DNA of 64,000 nucleotides from Arundinibacter roseus (GTDB lineage Bacteria; Bacteroidota; Bacteroidia; Cytophagales; Spirosomataceae): the NCBI RefSeq assembly GCF_004348825.1, contig NZ_SMJU01000001.1:124001-188000 (forward strand), given 5' to 3'. Position numbers and translations under genes: made by a program. Below the pieces are notes generated by a model. The model searched no databases, was not told where the DNA came from, and saw only the letters and a program-made list of their open reading frames with translations. Below, piece after piece: positions 54,012-63,194 of the stretch; within the stretch, counting starts at the first letter, position 1; each line of letters opens with the position of its first letter.

Positions 54012-56036
54012 TTAAAAAATAAATGATAAGGCAGAATCAATAAGCTTGATTCCGATAAATGGAGCGACGAGTCCACCCAAACCATAAATAAGCAGATTTC
54101 GACGCAGCAATGCGCTGGCACCAATTGGCTTGTACGCTACCCCTTTCAGCGCGAGCGGAATGAGAAAAGGAATAATGAGCGCATTGAAAATAACTGCCGA
54201 AAGTATAGCACTTTCCGGACTCGCGAGCTGCATGATGTTCAGACCTTGCAGGGAAGGAATGCCTACCATAAAAAGTGCCGGGATGATGGCAAAGTACTTG
54301 GCAACGTCGTTGGCAATACTGAAAGTCGTCAGCGTGCCGCGGGTCATGAGCAACTGCTTGCCAATTTCTACAATCTCAATCAATTTGGTTGGATCGTTGT
54401 CCATATCTACCATATTTCCGGCTTCCTTAGCCGCCTGCGTTCCGCTGTTCATGGCTACTCCTACATCGGCCTGAGCCAGGGCCGGGGCGTCGTTGGTGCC
54501 GTCGCCCATCATGGCTACCAATCTCCCCTGCGCCTGTTCGTGCCTGATGTAGTTCATTTTATCCTCCGGTTTGGCTTCGGCAATAAAATCGTCAACGCCC
54601 GCTTTTTCGGCAATATATCGGGCCGTCAGCGGGTTGTCGCCCGTTACCATCACTGTTTTTATACCCATTTTTCGCAGACGTTCAAATCGCTCCTGAATAC
54701 CTGGTTTGATAATATCCTGAAGCTCGATTACGCCAATGACGCGCTCGTTTTCGGCTACTACCAGCGGCGTGCCGCCATTGGCAGAAATGGCGATAACCTG
54801 TTCGTGTATTTCTTCCGGAAAGTGATTTCCAGCTTTTTCACTCAGCGTGCGAATGGTATCCACCGCCCCTTTCCGAATCCGCGTTTGTCCGACATCAATA
54901 CCCGAACTTCGGGTTTCGGCAGTAAATTTTATGAATCGGAAATTATCCAGTTTCAGGTTCGCCGGAACACCTCCCACCAGTTCAATAATAGACTTGCCTT
55001 CGGGAGTTTCGTCGCTTAGGGAACTCAACAATACGCTATGGGCAAATTGCTTTTCATCCACTCCGTTTGCCGCAAAAATGCGGGTCGCTTTTCGGTTGCC
55101 AATCGTGATGGTGCCGGTTTTATCCAATAATAAAACATCAATATCGCCCGCCACTTCAACCGCCCGTCCGCTCTTGGTAATCACATTGGCACGCAGCGCC
55201 CGGTCCATTCCCGCAATGCCTATGGCCGACAGCAAGCCGCCAATCGTCGTTGGAATCAGGCATACAAACAGCGAAATGAGTGCCGTAATGGTTACGGGAG
55301 AATTGACATACTCGGCAAAAGGCGCAAGGGTACCCGTAACCAGAATAAAGACAAGCGTAAAACCGGCAAGCAGAATGGTCAGCGCTACTTCATTGGGTGT
55401 TTTTTGCCGGCTTGCGCCTTCTACCAGGCCAATCATTTTATCCAGAAAGCTCTCACCCGGCTCGGTCGTAACCAACACCCGAATCCGGTCAGACAGCACC
55501 TTAGTTCCGCCTGTTACAGAACTCTTGTCGCCACCGGCCTCCCGAATCACCGGGGCACTTTCGCCGGTAATGGCACTTTCGTCAATCGTGGCCAGGCCTT
55601 CTATAATTTCTCCGTCGGAAGGAATTATATCTCCGGCTTCACACAGGAACACATCGCCTTTCCTAAGCTGTGAAGAGGAAACAGTCGTATACGAAGTACC
55701 CTTTTCAACTCGTTTTGCCGGAGTTTCTTCCCGGGTTTTACGCAGGCTATCTGCCTGCGCTTTGCCGCGGGCTTCGGCGATTGCCTCCGCAAAATTGGCA
55801 AAAAGCAGCGTGAGTAACAGAATCAGAAACACGGCAAGATTATATCCTAAACTGCCTTGTGAATTCTCTCCCGCAGCTATCCAAATGCAGACAAAAAACA
55901 GAATAACGGTACCGATTTCTACCGTAAACATGACGGGATTCCGAAATATGATCTTCGGATTAAGTTTTATAAAAGACTCCCGGAGCGCCTGACGCACCAG
56001 ATCTTTTTGAAATAGAGATGAATTTTGGGATTTCAT
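54012..56036 (-). CDS. kdpB: Potassium-transporting ATPase ATP-binding subunit KdpB
   Basis: 674 residues, P-type ATPase. The phosphorylation site is in [16 protein letters not shown] (about 305), TGES in [11 protein letters not shown], the nucleotide domain KGAVDTI, and the hinge [21 protein letters not shown]. About seven membrane helices are seen. It uses ATP to drive the potassium channel-like KdpA against a steep gradient. It follows kdpA by 25 bp. Confidence 0.98.
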   Translation of the reverse strand: MKSQNSSLFQKDLVRQALRESFIKLNPKIIFRNPVMFTVEIGTVILFFVCIWIAAGENSQGSLGYNLAVFLILLLTLLFANFAEAIAEARGKAQADSLRKTREETPAKRVEKGTSYTTVSSSQLRKGDVFLCEAGDIIPSDGEIIEGLATIDESAITGESAPVIREAGGDKSSVTGGTKVLSDRIRVLVTTEPGESFLDKMIGLVEGASRQKTPNEVALTILLAGFTLVFILVTGTLAPFAEYVNSPVTITALISLFVCLIPTTIGGLLSAIGIAGMDRALRANVITKSGRAVEVAGDIDVLLLDKTGTITIGNRKATRIFAANGVDEKQFAHSVLLSSLSDETPEGKSIIELVGGVPANLKLDNFRFIKFTAETRSSGIDVGQTRIRKGAVDTIRTLSEKAGNHFPEEIHEQVIAISANGGTPLVVAENERVIGVIELQDIIKPGIQERFERLRKMGIKTVMVTGDNPLTARYIAEKAGVDDFIAEAKPEDKMNYIRHEQAQGRLVAMMGDGTNDAPALAQADVGVAMNSGTQAAKEAGNMVDMDNDPTKLIEIVEIGKQLLMTRGTLTTFSIANDVAKYFAIIPALFMVGIPSLQGLNIMQLASPESAILSAVIFNALIIPFLIPLALKGVAYKPIGASALLRRNLLIYGLGGLVAPFIGIKLIDSALSFIF

Positions 56037-56061
56037 ATGGAAAATAAGAAGTGGATCCGAA

Positions 56062-57765
56062 TTAGTAGTAAAGAGAAAAGTATTCGGCTAGTGGCCCCAA
56101 AGTGAGCGCCGGGAAAAAGGACAAAGCCGCTACAAGTACAATGACCGCAAATACGAGCAGTCCGAAAGTGGCAGTATCGGTTTTTAATGTTCCTGCACTT
56201 TCAGGAATATATTTTTTGGAAATCAACAATCCCGCAATCGCTACCGGGCCAATGATGGGCAGAAACCGCGCCAGCAGCATCACAAGCCCACAGGCTATAT
56301 TCCAAAAAGGCGTATTGTCGCCAAGTCCTTCAAAACCACTGCCGTTGTTGGCACTTGCGGAGGTAAATTCGTACAACATTTCGCTGAATCCGTGAAAGCC
56401 GGGATTGTTGAGCCAACCGGCATATTCGACCGGATCGGTCACGTACAGATGACTTGCCAGGGCAGTGCCTCCAAGGATCAGAAGCGGGTGTACCAATGCT
56501 ATGCACATGGCGATCTTTACTTCACGGGCCTCAACTTTTCGGCCCAGAAACTCGGGCGTACGACCGACCATGAGACCGCCCATGAATACGCCAAGAATGA
56601 TGAAAACAAAGAAATTCAGAAAGCCGACCCCTACTCCACCGTAGAAACAGTTGACCATCATGCCTACCATGGCAAACATACCCGTGAGCGGCGTCATGCT
56701 GTCGTGCATGGCATTGACGGAGCCGTTGCTCGTAACCGTGGTATTGATGGCCCAATAGGCCGATGAAGCAGCACCAACCCGGATTTCTTTTCCTTCAAAA
56801 CTCCCCAAACGTTGATCAATGCCAAGAGTTGAAATCACCGGATTACCTTTCAATTCGTTTAGAACCGAAGGAATTACCAAAAGCAAAAAACCGAGAGTCA
56901 TTACGCCGTAGATCATCCAGGCCAGTTTTTTTCTCCGAATTACATATCCAAAGGCAAATACCATGGCAATCGGAATCAGAAAAATGAAGGCAGTTTCGAG
57001 CATATTAGTGAGGTAATTGGGATTTTCCAGGGGATGCGCTGAGTTGGTGCCATAGTATCCTCCACCATTCGTTCCCAGTTGTTTGATAGGCACAAATGCA
57101 GCAGCCGGGCCCCGACTGATTTCCTGAACTGCTCCTTCCAAAGTTGTAGCCGCTGCTTTTCCCTCGAAAGTCATCGGTACGCCATTTAGTAGCAGGACTA
57201 CCGCTCCCAGAAAAGCCAGTGGAAACAGAATACGCGTAGCCGACCGGACCAAAAGGCTGTAAAAATTTCCCAGGCGAGTAGTAGTATTTGGGCTAAATGC
57301 TAAAAAAACTACTGAACAAATAGCCATTCCCGTAGCAGCACTTACAAATTGCCATACCATGAGTGTGAGCTGTCCAAAATACGACAGCCCACTTTCACCG
57401 GAATAGTGTTGCAGATTGGTGTTTGTCACAAAACTTACCGCCGTGTTGAAGGCAAGGTCGGCCGACATCGAGGGATTTCCGTCAGGATTCAGCGGCAACC
57501 ATTCCATATTGGTCAGGACAAACAGGGAGACTGTAAACCAAACCAAATTAATGGTCAGAAGCGCTTGCAGGTGCTCTTTCCAGCTCATGGGAAGGCGCGG
57601 GTCAATACCTGACAACTTAAAGAATAGACGATCCAGGGGATTGAAAAGTACGTCCAGCCGCGTGGGTTCGTAGCTGAAAACTTTGCCGATGTACCTTCCC
57701 AAAGGAATGGCCGCCGCTAATACGAGTAAGTAGGTACATAAAATTCCGAGTATTTCCGTAGGCAT
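56062..57765 (-). CDS. kdpA: Potassium-transporting ATPase channel subunit KdpA
   Basis: 567 residues with about ten helices. All four selectivity-filter loops are readable: [39 protein letters not shown] and [13 protein letters not shown]. They resemble the GYG-type filter of K+ channels. It selects potassium and passes it to KdpB. It starts 5 bp after the tiny kdpF. Confidence 0.98.
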   Translation of the reverse strand: MPTEILGILCTYLLVLAAAIPLGRYIGKVFSYEPTRLDVLFNPLDRLFFKLSGIDPRLPMSWKEHLQALLTINLVWFTVSLFVLTNMEWLPLNPDGNPSMSADLAFNTAVSFVTNTNLQHYSGESGLSYFGQLTLMVWQFVSAATGMAICSVVFLAFSPNTTTRLGNFYSLLVRSATRILFPLAFLGAVVLLLNGVPMTFEGKAAATTLEGAVQEISRGPAAAFVPIKQLGTNGGGYYGTNSAHPLENPNYLTNMLETAFIFLIPIAMVFAFGYVIRRKKLAWMIYGVMTLGFLLLVIPSVLNELKGNPVISTLGIDQRLGSFEGKEIRVGAASSAYWAINTTVTSNGSVNAMHDSMTPLTGMFAMVGMMVNCFYGGVGVGFLNFFVFIILGVFMGGLMVGRTPEFLGRKVEAREVKIAMCIALVHPLLILGGTALASHLYVTDPVEYAGWLNNPGFHGFSEMLYEFTSASANNGSGFEGLGDNTPFWNIACGLVMLLARFLPIIGPVAIAGLLISKKYIPESAGTLKTDTATFGLLVFAVIVLVAALSFFPALTLGPLAEYFSLYY

Positions 57766-57770
57766 GATTT

Positions 57771-57851
57771 CTAAAATTTTTCAGGATTAATTAATACATA
57801 GCTCATGTAGCCAAAGACAGCCAGAGCAATAATCAGCAGTAGGATCATCAT
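57771..57851 (-). CDS. kdpF: KdpF, tiny membrane subunit
   Basis: 26 residues, MMILLLIIALAVFGYMSYV and the tail LINPEKF. The single membrane helix plus the C-terminal PEKF fit KdpF, which stabilises the KdpABC complex in the membrane. It was too short for a normal ORF search, but its stop codon lies only 5 bp before kdpA. The start is one of two consecutive ATG codons. Confidence 0.88.
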   Translation of the reverse strand: MMILLLIIALAVFGYMSYVLINPEKF

Positions 57852-57904
57852 GGTGTTTTTTGAATTTTTTAGTAAAAATTGGTTGCAGAAAGTGGTTTCC
57901 ACCC

Positions 57905-57985
57905 TCAGATTTTTTCGAAATAATCAATGCACTTGAACAGGAAGAGAAAAATCAGCAGTCCAAGAAAATAGAGTACGTAGGTCAT
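57905..57985 (-). CDS. Second tiny membrane ORF upstream of kdpF
   Basis: 26 residues on the minus strand: MTYVLYFLGLLIFLFLFK then CIDYFEKI and a TGA stop. One hydrophobic helix fills most of it. It lies 53 bp before kdpF and about 20 bp after the predicted sigma-54 start site, so it would be the first gene of the transcript. It is not clearly a KdpF copy, as the NPEKF tail is missing. It may be a distinct small Kdp partner or a leader peptide. Confidence 0.6.
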   Translation of the reverse strand: MTYVLYFLGLLIFLFLFKCIDYFEKI

Positions 57986-58016
57986 AGCCGTAATTTTTGA
58001 TGTTTCTTACCTAGAA

Positions 58017-58031
58017 GTAATTGCTATGCCA
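58017..58031 (-). promoter_or_regulatory. Sigma-54-like promoter of the kdp operon
   Basis: On the minus strand TGGCAT-N5-TTAC matches TGGCAC-N5-TTGC in the -24 GG, with one change in the -12 GC. It lies between the response regulator and the tiny ORF, with the expected distance to both. Confidence 0.5.
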
Positions 58032-58100
58032 CAAATTCAAGTTTCAATTCAACCCTTTGATTATTAATTATTTACGACAAAAAACTTACCTATACCAAAC

Positions 58101-58126
58101 AAAAAACCCTTTCAAAATGAAAGGGT
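58101..58126 (-). terminator. Terminator of the sigma-54 regulator gene
   Basis: A 9-bp stem ACCCTTTCA / TGAAAGGGT with a 3-nt loop and six T's on the minus strand, 33 bp after the stop codon. Its arm is also one copy of a tandem repeat. Confidence 0.75.
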
Positions 58127-58148
58127 CGTATTGGCAAAATGAAAGGGT
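58113..58148. repeat. Tandem 14-bp repeat upstream of the kdp promoter
   Basis: CAAAATGAAAGGGT occurs at 58113-58126 and again at 58135-58148, 22 bp apart (two helical turns). The copies lie about 100-140 bp upstream of the predicted kdp start site, the usual distance for enhancer sites of NtrC-type regulators. Confidence 0.7.
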
Positions 58149-58158
58149 ACAGATTCTG

Positions 58159-59505
58159 CTAGCTCAGGCGATACTCGGCCAGTTTTCGATACAGGGTCGT
58201 GAGCGCAATGCCGAGAAGTTCGGCGGTTTTGGTTTTATTTCCCTGCGTATAATTCAGGACTTTTTGAATATGAATCTTTTCGGCACTTGCCAGTTCGAAA
58301 GCCGAAAGTTGCCGGGGTGCCGACGCACTCGCCAGGGCAGGCTGCATGTCTACCGGCAAAAGGTCGGGCGTAAGTTCGGGGCTGTTTGAAAGAATGACGG
58401 CCCGCTCAATCACATTTTTCAGTTCGCGGATATTTCCATTCCAGGGATGGTTTTGAAGGGCTTTTAAAAAATCCCCTGAAATAGCCGTAACTTTTTTATT
58501 GGTTTTAGCAGAAAACAGGTCTAAAAAATGAGCAGCCAACTGCGCTACATCTTCGGTGCGCTCGCGCAGGGCCGGCAGCCGGATCTGAAAAACGGAAATG
58601 CGGTAGAAGAGGTCTTCCCGAAAATGTCCGGCCTCAATTTCATGCCGGAGATCCCGGTGCGTAGCAGCCAGAATGCGGACGTCTACCCGCGTGGGTTTAC
58701 TTTCGCCAATGCGGATAAACTCCCCGGTTTCCAGCACACGGAGCAACTTGGCTTGCAGTTCGAGCGCCATTTCTCCGATTTCATCCAGAAAGATAGTCCC
58801 GCGATTTGCCTCGTCAAACAACCCTTTATGGTCTTTGATGGCACCCGTAAAGGCCCCGGCCCGGTGGCCAAACATCTCACTTTCGAGCATTTCTTTCCCA
58901 AACGCCGAGCAGTTGATCGCCACAAAATTATGGGTACGACGAGCGCTTTCCTGATGAATCGCCTGAGCAAAAACTTCCTTCCCGGTTCCCGTTTCTCCGG
59001 TCAAAAGAACCGTCGTGTCGGTTTGCGCCACCCGTCGTGCCAAATCAACGGCCTGCATCAAGGAAGCAGACTGACCGACAACCCGCGCAAACGAATACCG
59101 CTCGCCCAGTTGTTTTTCCAACTGCCGAACCCGCTTGGCCAAAGCGGCTTTTTCAACAGCCCGATAGAGCAAAGGAATAATTCGACTATTGTCATCGCCT
59201 TTGGTTATATAGTCGAAAGCGCCATTTTTGATTGCCTGAACACTATCCGGAATATTGCCATAGGCCGTCAGAAGGATGATTTCTACCTGCGGAAAGCGTT
59301 CCTTAATAGTAGCCGCCAATTCGACGCCACTAGCGTCGGGGAGTTTTACGTCACAAAGCACAACGTCCACATCTGCCTGTTTCAACATAGCGAGCCCCGT
59401 TTTGCCGTCGCCCGCCCCAAGTACCTCAAAGCCTTCCAGACTGATTATCCGGGTGAGCAGCGCTCTGAGCTTCTCCTCGTCATCAATGATAAGTACCGTT
59501 TTCAA
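58159..59505 (-). CDS. NtrC-type sigma-54-dependent response regulator
   Basis: 448 residues. The receiver domain has acidic DDE at 8-10, the phospho-acceptor in VLCDVKLP (D52) and the lysine of YITKGDD. The AAA+ domain has Walker A GETGTGKE (170-177), the sigma-54 contact loop GAFTGA (217-222) and Walker B FLDEIGE. The C-terminal Fis-type helix-turn-helix is KTKTAELLGIALTTLYRKL. It activates sigma-54 promoters upon phosphorylation. It stands just upstream of the kdp operon, where KdpE would be expected, and is likely the operon's regulator. Confidence 0.95.
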   Translation of the reverse strand: MKTVLIIDDEEKLRALLTRIISLEGFEVLGAGDGKTGLAMLKQADVDVVLCDVKLPDASGVELAATIKERFPQVEIILLTAYGNIPDSVQAIKNGAFDYITKGDDNSRIIPLLYRAVEKAALAKRVRQLEKQLGERYSFARVVGQSASLMQAVDLARRVAQTDTTVLLTGETGTGKEVFAQAIHQESARRTHNFVAINCSAFGKEMLESEMFGHRAGAFTGAIKDHKGLFDEANRGTIFLDEIGEMALELQAKLLRVLETGEFIRIGESKPTRVDVRILAATHRDLRHEIEAGHFREDLFYRISVFQIRLPALRERTEDVAQLAAHFLDLFSAKTNKKVTAISGDFLKALQNHPWNGNIRELKNVIERAVILSNSPELTPDLLPVDMQPALASASAPRQLSAFELASAEKIHIQKVLNYTQGNKTKTAELLGIALTTLYRKLAEYRLS

Positions 59506-59632
59506 CGTTTTCTCTGTCTGTTCCTACGCAAATGTAGTGGTTTTGGGAAGGGCAGGGAAATGTTGGGCGGGACAAACTTTCTGATGATTAATCCACGAAC
59601 ATTGAAGCCAATTCTTTCACAATTGCGTTTAT

Positions 59633-59663
59633 TTTTGGAACTGCAAACTACTCCTTACCTTTA
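59633..59663 (+). promoter_or_regulatory. Promoter of the M28 peptidase gene
   Basis: TTTG (59633-59636), 19-bp spacer and TACCTTTA, one change from TAnnTTTG. The ATG at 59668 would be close to the transcription start, so the mRNA may be leaderless. Confidence 0.55.
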
Positions 59664-59667
59664 CAGC

Positions 59668-60684
59668 ATGATACACTCCTGCCCCCTGTTGCGCTCGCTG
59701 ACGCTCCTCCTGCTTATGGCTGGTCTTACCTTTTCCTGCCAAACCAGGAACTCATCCGACAACACCACTGAACAAACCGCCGCTCTGCCACCCGCTCCGA
59801 ACTTCAATGCCGACTCGGCCTATGCGTTTGTAGCCCGGCAGGTAGCGTTTGGGCCGCGCGTACCCAACTCAGCGGCACACGTACAGACCGGAAATTACTT
59901 GGTAGAAACACTAAAAAAATACGGGTTTACGGTTACGGAACAACCGTTTACAGCCACCACCTACGATGGCAAAAAACTCAACGCCCGAAATATCATAGGA
60001 AGCTATAATCCGCAGGCTTCCAAGCGTATCATGCTTGCCTCGCACTGGGACTCGCGGCCGTTTGCTGATGCAGATTCTACGCAAAAGAATAGCCCCGTGC
60101 CCGGCGCCAACGACGGCGCAAGCGGTGTAGGCGTGCTGCTCGAAATAGCCCGGGTGCTCAGTCAGGATTCGACAAAGTTGTCACTGGGAGTTGATCTGGT
60201 ATTTTTTGATGCGGAGGATTGGGGCAACTCTGCCGTCGCAACCGACGCCTACGCAGGTTTTTGTTTGGGCTCGCAATACTGGGCGGCCAATCGGCATATT
60301 CCAAACTATACGGCTTACTTTGGAGTTTTACTGGACATGGTGGGCGCCAAAGGGGCTACGTTTCCGAAAGAGGGCTATTCCACCAAAAATGCCAACGAAG
60401 TGGTGCGGAATGTCTGGACTACCGCGAGCCAATTGGGATACAGTACCTATTTCATTGATCAACAGGGGCCGTCGATTACGGACGACCACGTGCCGGTTAA
60501 TGAAATTGCCAAGTTTCCGATGATTGATATTATTCACATGCAGGTCAATAATCTGAGCCAAACGTTTTTTAAAGAATGGCACACCACCGAAGACGACATG
60601 GACACTATTGATCCGGCAACGCTGAAAGCCGTAGGGCAAACGCTCATTCAGGTACTTTACAACGAGGCTCAGCCCGTGATTTAA
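59668..60684 (+). CDS. M28-family zinc peptidase/glutaminyl-cyclase-like lipoprotein
   Basis: 338 residues from the ATG at 59668; the reading frame extends far upstream, but that part lies antisense to the response regulator and has no signal. A lipobox TFSCQ anchors it. Metal ligands are in LASHWDSRPFAD, PGANDGASGVGVLLE and FFDAEDWG. The order matches peptidases and glutaminyl cyclases of the M28 family. Substrate, either N-terminal amino acids or Gln cyclisation, cannot be decided. Confidence 0.88.
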   Translation: MIHSCPLLRSLTLLLLMAGLTFSCQTRNSSDNTTEQTAALPPAPNFNADSAYAFVARQVAFGPRVPNSAAHVQTGNYLVETLKKYGFTVTEQPFTATTYDGKKLNARNIIGSYNPQASKRIMLASHWDSRPFADADSTQKNSPVPGANDGASGVGVLLEIARVLSQDSTKLSLGVDLVFFDAEDWGNSAVATDAYAGFCLGSQYWAANRHIPNYTAYFGVLLDMVGAKGATFPKEGYSTKNANEVVRNVWTTASQLGYSTYFIDQQGPSITDDHVPVNEIAKFPMIDIIHMQVNNLSQTFFKEWHTTEDDMDTIDPATLKAVGQTLIQVLYNEAQPVI

Positions 60685-60691
60685 CAAACCA

Positions 60692-61081
60692 ATGAAGACA
60701 ACGTATTTAGTAATAATTATTTTTTTTATACTGACCGCCTGCTCCTCTGCTCCTGAAAAACTGGGTTCGCTGGATTTGGTTAAATGGCGGCAGGATCGGC
60801 GGGCGTGCGAAGGTGTGCGGCCTGGCCTTGTGGAAAGCTTCAAAGCCGAGCAGGCACAGCTTATGGGCAAGTTTGCCGATGAAGTGGGCACGATGCTGGG
60901 CAAACCTGACATTCATCAACTGGGAGGACGCAATCAGAAGTACTACGTGTATTTTCTGGAAAAAGGCTCACAGTGTGAGGATATTACCAAAAAATCGGAG
61001 GCTTTAAAAGTGATTCTGAGGTTTAATGCAATCGGTCTGCTTACCGAAATTACCTATCAGAACGATTTGCCGCAGGAATAA
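60692..61081 (+). CDS. Small lipoprotein of unknown function
   Basis: 129 residues with a signal ending in a lipobox (FFILTACSS). The mature part is short, with WRQDRRACEGVRP and KYYVYFLEKGSQCED, two cysteines that could pair. I do not recognise a family. It follows the M28 gene by 7 bp, so it is on the same transcript. The C-terminal strand pattern suggests a small alpha/beta domain, comparable to outer-membrane assembly lipoproteins, without proof. Confidence 0.75.
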   Translation: MKTTYLVIIIFFILTACSSAPEKLGSLDLVKWRQDRRACEGVRPGLVESFKAEQAQLMGKFADEVGTMLGKPDIHQLGGRNQKYYVYFLEKGSQCEDITKKSEALKVILRFNAIGLLTEITYQNDLPQE

Positions 61082-61089
61082 AGAAAGGT

Positions 61090-61662
61090 TTATACAAAAA
61101 ACTTCTTTCGGATAATCATCTCTTCCACAACTTCCGGCACCATGTAGCGCACCGACCTGCCGTGGCGTACCGCATCACGAATATACGTCGCCGAAATATC
61201 AAGCAGTGGAGCCGAAACATAGGTTACACGCGGGTGATCCTGAAACACATGCGGAGCCGCATGCGGGCGAGGGTACACGTACAAGCCTACGTATTCCAAA
61301 ATCTTTTCATGATTTTTCCAATTAGGAAACTGTCCCAGATTATCCTCACCCATAATGAGTTTGAACTCATGTTGCGGATATTTTTCCAACAACCGGATCA
61401 GCGTATCAATCGTATAGCTAGGCTTGGGCAAATGAAATTCAAAGTCGGTTGCTTTGAGGCGGGCATTGTCTGCAATAGCTCGTTCGACCATATCGAGGCG
61501 GTCAAATTCGTGTAGCAGGCTTTTATTTTTCTTAAAAGGATTTTGCGGACTCACCACAAACCATACCTGTTCCAGGTCTGTGGCCGTAGCCATAGTATTG
61601 GCAATAATCAGATGCCCGATGTGAATGGGGTTGAAGGAACCAAAAAACAGGCCTATTTTCAT
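61090..61662 (-). CDS. nadD: Nicotinate-nucleotide adenylyltransferase
   Basis: 190 residues. The N-terminal nucleotidyltransferase motif is LFFGSFNPIHIGHLIIAN (about 5-22), with the ATP-binding HIGH; the C-terminal ISATYIRDAVRHGRSVRYMVP is the ISxTxIR motif. It makes nicotinate adenine dinucleotide on the way to NAD. The start overlaps the gmk stop codon by 4 bp (ATGA), so the pair is translationally coupled. Confidence 0.96.
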   Translation of the reverse strand: MKIGLFFGSFNPIHIGHLIIANTMATATDLEQVWFVVSPQNPFKKNKSLLHEFDRLDMVERAIADNARLKATDFEFHLPKPSYTIDTLIRLLEKYPQHEFKLIMGEDNLGQFPNWKNHEKILEYVGLYVYPRPHAAPHVFQDHPRVTYVSAPLLDISATYIRDAVRHGRSVRYMVPEVVEEMIIRKKFFV

Positions 61663-62225
61663 GCGACAAAATTCTTCACGAGCTGTTCTGCTTTCAGGAG
61701 CGTAAGCGCAAGGTCATCGTTGACAAGCACTTCGTCAAATTCCTGTTCAAAGCTCAGTTCATACCGCACTTTGGCCAGCCGCGTAGCCATTGTTTCGTCG
61801 GTTTCGGTGCCCCGGCTGTTGAGCCGCCGCTTGATTTCGTCTTCCGAGGAGACTTTCACAAAAATGGCGAGGGCTTGTTCTCCGTAGGCCTCTTTGAGTT
61901 TCAGGCCACCTTTTACGTCCACGTCAAACAATACGTGCTTTCCTTCGGACCACAGTCGTTCAATTTCTTTTTTGAGCGTACCGTAATAATTTCCGGCGTA
62001 GACTTCCTCCCACTCGGCAAAGTCGTTATTGGCTATGTGCGCACGAAAATCAGCAACGGACAAAAAGTAGTAGTCGTGCCCATCCACCTCATACTCGCGG
62101 CGGGATCTTGTACAGGCCGATACAGAAAAAGCAAGTTGGTTTGGAAATGTGTCGAGCAGGTGCCTGACGATCGTAGTTTTACCGGAACCCGAGGGTGCAG
62201 AAAAGATAATGAGTTTTCCTTTCAC
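61659..62225 (-). CDS. gmk: Guanylate kinase
   Basis: 188 residues. P-loop IFSAPSGSGKTTIVRHLL (about 7-24), the GMP-binding Ser/Tyr/Arg pattern TRSRREYEVDGHDYYFL, and VLFDVDVKGGLKL are intact. It converts GMP to GDP. It is 9 bp from the anti-sigma-like gene and overlaps nadD, so it may be cotranscribed with both. Confidence 0.96.
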   Translation of the reverse strand: MKGKLIIFSAPSGSGKTTIVRHLLDTFPNQLAFSVSACTRSRREYEVDGHDYYFLSVADFRAHIANNDFAEWEEVYAGNYYGTLKKEIERLWSEGKHVLFDVDVKGGLKLKEAYGEQALAIFVKVSSEDEIKRRLNSRGTETDETMATRLAKVRYELSFEQEFDEVLVNDDLALTLLKAEQLVKNFVA

Positions 62226-62234
62226 CAGAACCGA

Positions 62235-62525
62235 TCAATTAGAGAGTTGTGCTTTAATAGCCGCGACAAGTTTTTCGGGGCAGGGGCGTCTTTCAACTTT
62301 GGAGTGGAGAGTTTCTTTGATACACTTTTCAAGATGATAGGTTTGAATACAGGGCATACACTTGTCCATATTCTGCCTGAAATGTTCTTTTTCCGCCTCA
62401 TTCGCTTCGCCATCCAGTATTGCCTGAATCATTTTCATGCACTCGGCATGATGCTCGCAGTAATGCTTCAAGGTCTGTTCCTGCTTGTCTCCGGCAGCCT
62501 CAGATGTGTTAGATGATACATTCAT
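62235..62525 (-). CDS. Putative zinc-type anti-sigma factor
   Basis: 96 residues, Cys-rich. It has the layout of the RsrA-like anti-sigma family: HAECMKMIQAILDGEA, then NMDKCMPCIQTYHLEKCIKE and PCPEKLVAAIKAQL. The usual metal motif Hx3Cx2C reads Nx3Cx2C here. It lies 81 bp downstream of an ECF sigma factor gene on the same strand, so it is the likely partner. Redox control is an inference from the family. Confidence 0.75.
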   Translation of the reverse strand: MNVSSNTSEAAGDKQEQTLKHYCEHHAECMKMIQAILDGEANEAEKEHFRQNMDKCMPCIQTYHLEKCIKETLHSKVERRPCPEKLVAAIKAQLSN

Positions 62526-62606
62526 CGCTGTTGGGTATTCGTAAAACCAGTGTAGTTATACAGTTGTACCTTATAACCGCAATGCCCGCAAAAAAAGTTT
62601 CACGGC

Positions 62607-63194
62607 TTAGGCATCATACCCCATCGAACTTGCATAATTTTTTAGTTTTTCTTTCAATAAATTCCGGGCGCGGTGGAGGCGTGAGCGTACCGTTCCGATT
62701 GGGATATCGAGGATTTTAGCCATTTCTTCATAGGTAAATCCTTCGATGTCACACAGGATAATAACCGTACGGAAATCTACCGGCAGGGCATTGAGTGCAT
62801 TAGCGACTTCATCCCCGATCATGTCCTGAACGGCATCCGCGCGCAGGTCTACGGTATGCGTGGTATCGGCAGCGTCTTCGGAGTTATAGGTTGTTTCAAC
62901 TTCCTGATAATCAACCTTTGAGGGCTCCTTGCTTTTTTTACGATAGTCGTTAATAAAGCTATTTTTCAGGATTCTGAACAACCACGCCTTGGCATTTGTC
63001 CCCTGTTCAAAAGACGAAATGAAACGAAAGGCTTTAAGATAGGTATCCTGAACCAGATCATTTGCATCGTCTTCATCGGTCGTAAGCCGGAAGGCGAAAT
63101 TATACATTGAATCTATATGCGGCATAAATTCACGGTTGAAGACCTGATACTTCTGTTCGTCCGTGTAGCCTTCTTTCATAGGTGCTTCTGACAT
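62607..63194 (-). CDS. ECF-type RNA polymerase sigma factor
   Basis: 195 residues from the ATG at 63194; other in-frame ATGs at 63206 and 63218 are possible. Region 2 has MYNFAFRLTTDEDDANDLVQDTYLKAFRF and FRILKNSFINDYRKKSKE; region 4 has LPVDFRTVIILCDIEGFTYEEMAKILDIPIGTVRSRLHRARNLLKEKL, all in pieces of the standard pattern. It directs RNA polymerase to an unknown regulon. The zinc-type anti-sigma gene follows on the same strand. Confidence 0.93.
   Translation of the reverse strand: MSEAPMKEGYTDEQKYQVFNREFMPHIDSMYNFAFRLTTDEDDANDLVQDTYLKAFRFISSFEQGTNAKAWLFRILKNSFINDYRKKSKEPSKVDYQEVETTYNSEDAADTTHTVDLRADAVQDMIGDEVANALNALPVDFRTVIILCDIEGFTYEEMAKILDIPIGTVRSRLHRARNLLKEKLKNYASSMGYDA

Noticed and set aside
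54847-55992. 381-residue plus-strand frame opposite kdpB
   Set aside because: It lies fully inside kdpB on the other strand, its composition (Ser, Arg, Pro-rich) mirrors the kdpB codons, and there is no family pattern.
58528-59667. N-terminal extension of the M28 peptidase frame
   Set aside because: The extension is antisense to the sigma-54 regulator and lacks a signal; the lipobox and a promoter place the true start at 59668.
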